The notes under the pieces: generated by a model
Database searches by the model: none
Told to the model about the DNA's origin: nothing
The model's input: only the letters and a program-made list of their open reading frames with translations
Assembly: GCF_001247745.1 (NCBI RefSeq)
Contig: NZ_LAIR01000002.1
Coordinates: 3,472,001-3,536,000 of the forward strand
Source of the DNA: Luteipulveratus halotolerans
GTDB taxonomy: Bacteria > Actinomycetota > Actinomycetes > Actinomycetales > Dermatophilaceae
Direction of reading: 5' to 3'
DNA: 64,000 nt
Position numbers and translations under genes: made by a program
Part shown: one piece after another, positions 63,235-64,000 of the stretch
Layout of the letters: each line of letters begins with the position of its first letter
Position numbering within the stretch: the stretch's first letter is position 1

Positions 63235-63287
63235 GAGCAGCGACGTTAGGACGCCGCAGCCCTGAAGCAAAGCAACGAATTCTTCAG

Positions 63288-63310
63288 ATGATGAAGTGTG
63301 ACTTCATCAT
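63288..63310. promoter_or_regulatory. Perfect palindrome upstream of the LysE gene
   Basis: Arms ATGATGAAGT / ACTTCATCAT with a 3-nt spacer, 54 bp upstream of the exporter start in a comparatively AT-rich patch. Likely operator, for either the exporter or the multicopper oxidase. The rest of the gap (63235-63573) shows nothing else recognisable. Confidence 0.5.
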
Positions 63311-63573
63311 GACCGGGCTCCTGACCTCCCGAGCATGTCGCGAACAGCGTTGGCAGATCACGATTTCGACACCACGCCATCGGGCAGGACAGGAGCGGGA
63401 GCACCGTCTGCTGATACATGCTCGACCCCCTTGAACTCACCGTGCTCGACGACTAGACAGGACGGCGGCCATCGAGGCCGACAGGGGGACGCAGAGGGCG
63501 TGGACCGACCACGCAGCAGCCTGGGGAGGCGCTGACCTCTGCCCCGCTCGTCCATCGAGAGGGAGACACACAC

Positions 63574-64000
63574 ATGAGCACGATGACCCCGGCCGTCGAG
63601 CGCACCTCGCACGCGCCGACGTACGGCCTGACGAAGTTCCTGGACCCACTCCGGATCCCGCCGGTGGTCCGCCCGCGTGACGGTGAGCTGACCGTCACGA
63701 CCCGCCGCACTCGCGTACGCCTGCACTCCGAGCTCTCGTCGACGACGGTCTGGGGGTACGACGGCCGCATGCCCGGCCCGACCATCGAGGTGCGCCGCGA
63801 CGAGCCGGTCCGGATCCGGTGGCGCAACGGCACCGAGGGCCGGATCCCGCTCACCGCGGTGCAGCAGCCGAGCGCGGCATTGCCGGCCACGTCACCCGGC
63901 TACCGCAACCCGGACGGCACGCTGCAGGACGGCGTCGACGTGCTCGACGAGGTCGGTGCACTGCCCGCGTGGAACGTCGTGCACCTGCACGGTGCTCGCA
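63574..64000 (+). CDS. Multicopper oxidase, N-terminal part (cut by window end)
   Basis: The first 142 residues are present. TVWGYDGRMPGPTIEVRRDEP is the first cupredoxin domain of CotA/bilirubin-oxidase-like multicopper oxidases, and NVVHLHGA carries the first His-x-His copper pair. No signal peptide is apparent, as in CotA-type proteins. ATG 63574 with GAGAGGGAGA upstream. The remaining domains lie beyond the window. Confidence 0.88.
   Translation, partial: MSTMTPAVERTSHAPTYGLTKFLDPLRIPPVVRPRDGELTVTTRRTRVRLHSELSSTTVWGYDGRMPGPTIEVRRDEPVRIRWRNGTEGRIPLTAVQQPSAALPATSPGYRNPDGTLQDGVDVLDEVGALPAWNVVHLHGAR

Overview
The window is very GC-rich DNA from an actinobacterium. The evidence is dense G/C third positions, a conservon (kinase-like / roadblock / DUF742 / small GTPase), the transglutaminase / ATP-grasp / alpha-E gene set, many GTG starts, and -10 boxes placed for leaderless mRNAs. 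A member of the Micrococcales is my guess, but no rRNA or marker gene is present to prove it. I recognised no tRNA, rRNA or CRISPR array.

Layout. 1-7.6 kb: a hairpin repeat block, a SWIM-SNF2 helicase, a 48-residue peptide gene, a GNAT enzyme, a P450 and a frameshifted membrane-protein gene. 7.9-12.9 kb: a siderophore uptake operon (lipoprotein, two permeases, ATPase) divergent from a siderophore-interacting reductase across DtxR/IdeR-like sites. 12.9-13.5 kb: repeat-rich, no gene. 13.5-19.7 kb: NAD+ synthase, secreted M4 protease, a small membrane protein and a PoxB-type enzyme, separated by copies of a long palindrome. 20-22 kb: SDR-EamA genes divergent from a MarR regulator with two matching operators. 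22-29.3 kb: enoyl-CoA hydratase, a tandem methyltransferase, rhodanese, dienelactone hydrolase, a DUF4352 protein, a two-component system and thioredoxin. 29.5-34.1 kb: the conservon.

34.13-39.14 kb: a nested mobile region. An IS30 element (imperfect 26-bp ends, 3-bp target duplication) sits in the loop of a palindromic repeat that is intact elsewhere in the window. The IS30 transposase gene is itself split by about 3.7 kb carrying a beta-carbonic anhydrase, a DUF1275 membrane protein, a decayed IS3 element and a VOC-gene remnant.

39.2-42.5 kb: a translationally coupled operon (glutaryl-CoA dehydrogenase-like, asparaginase-like, class III CoA-transferase). 42.7-45.9 kb: an AbiEi/DUF559-like protein, a flavin monooxygenase and a DUF4190 protein. 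45.9-54.7 kb: a predicted peptide-ligase cluster (transglutaminase, circularly permuted ATP-grasp/alpha-E fusion, transglutaminase-DUF2126 fusion), interrupted by a secreted nuclease and a lipoprotein. 55.9-59.5 kb: an overlapping four-gene operon (glycosyltransferase, methyltransferase, cyclase-like alpha/alpha protein, methyltransferase) that looks like an uncharacterised glycoconjugate pathway. 59.7-64 kb: OsmC protein, a VOC/TetR pair with a shared palindrome, a PAP2 protein, a LysE exporter and the start of a multicopper oxidase cut by the window edge.

Four families of dispersed palindromic or repeated elements punctuate the intergenic spaces. All functional calls come from reading motifs by eye; no database search was run.
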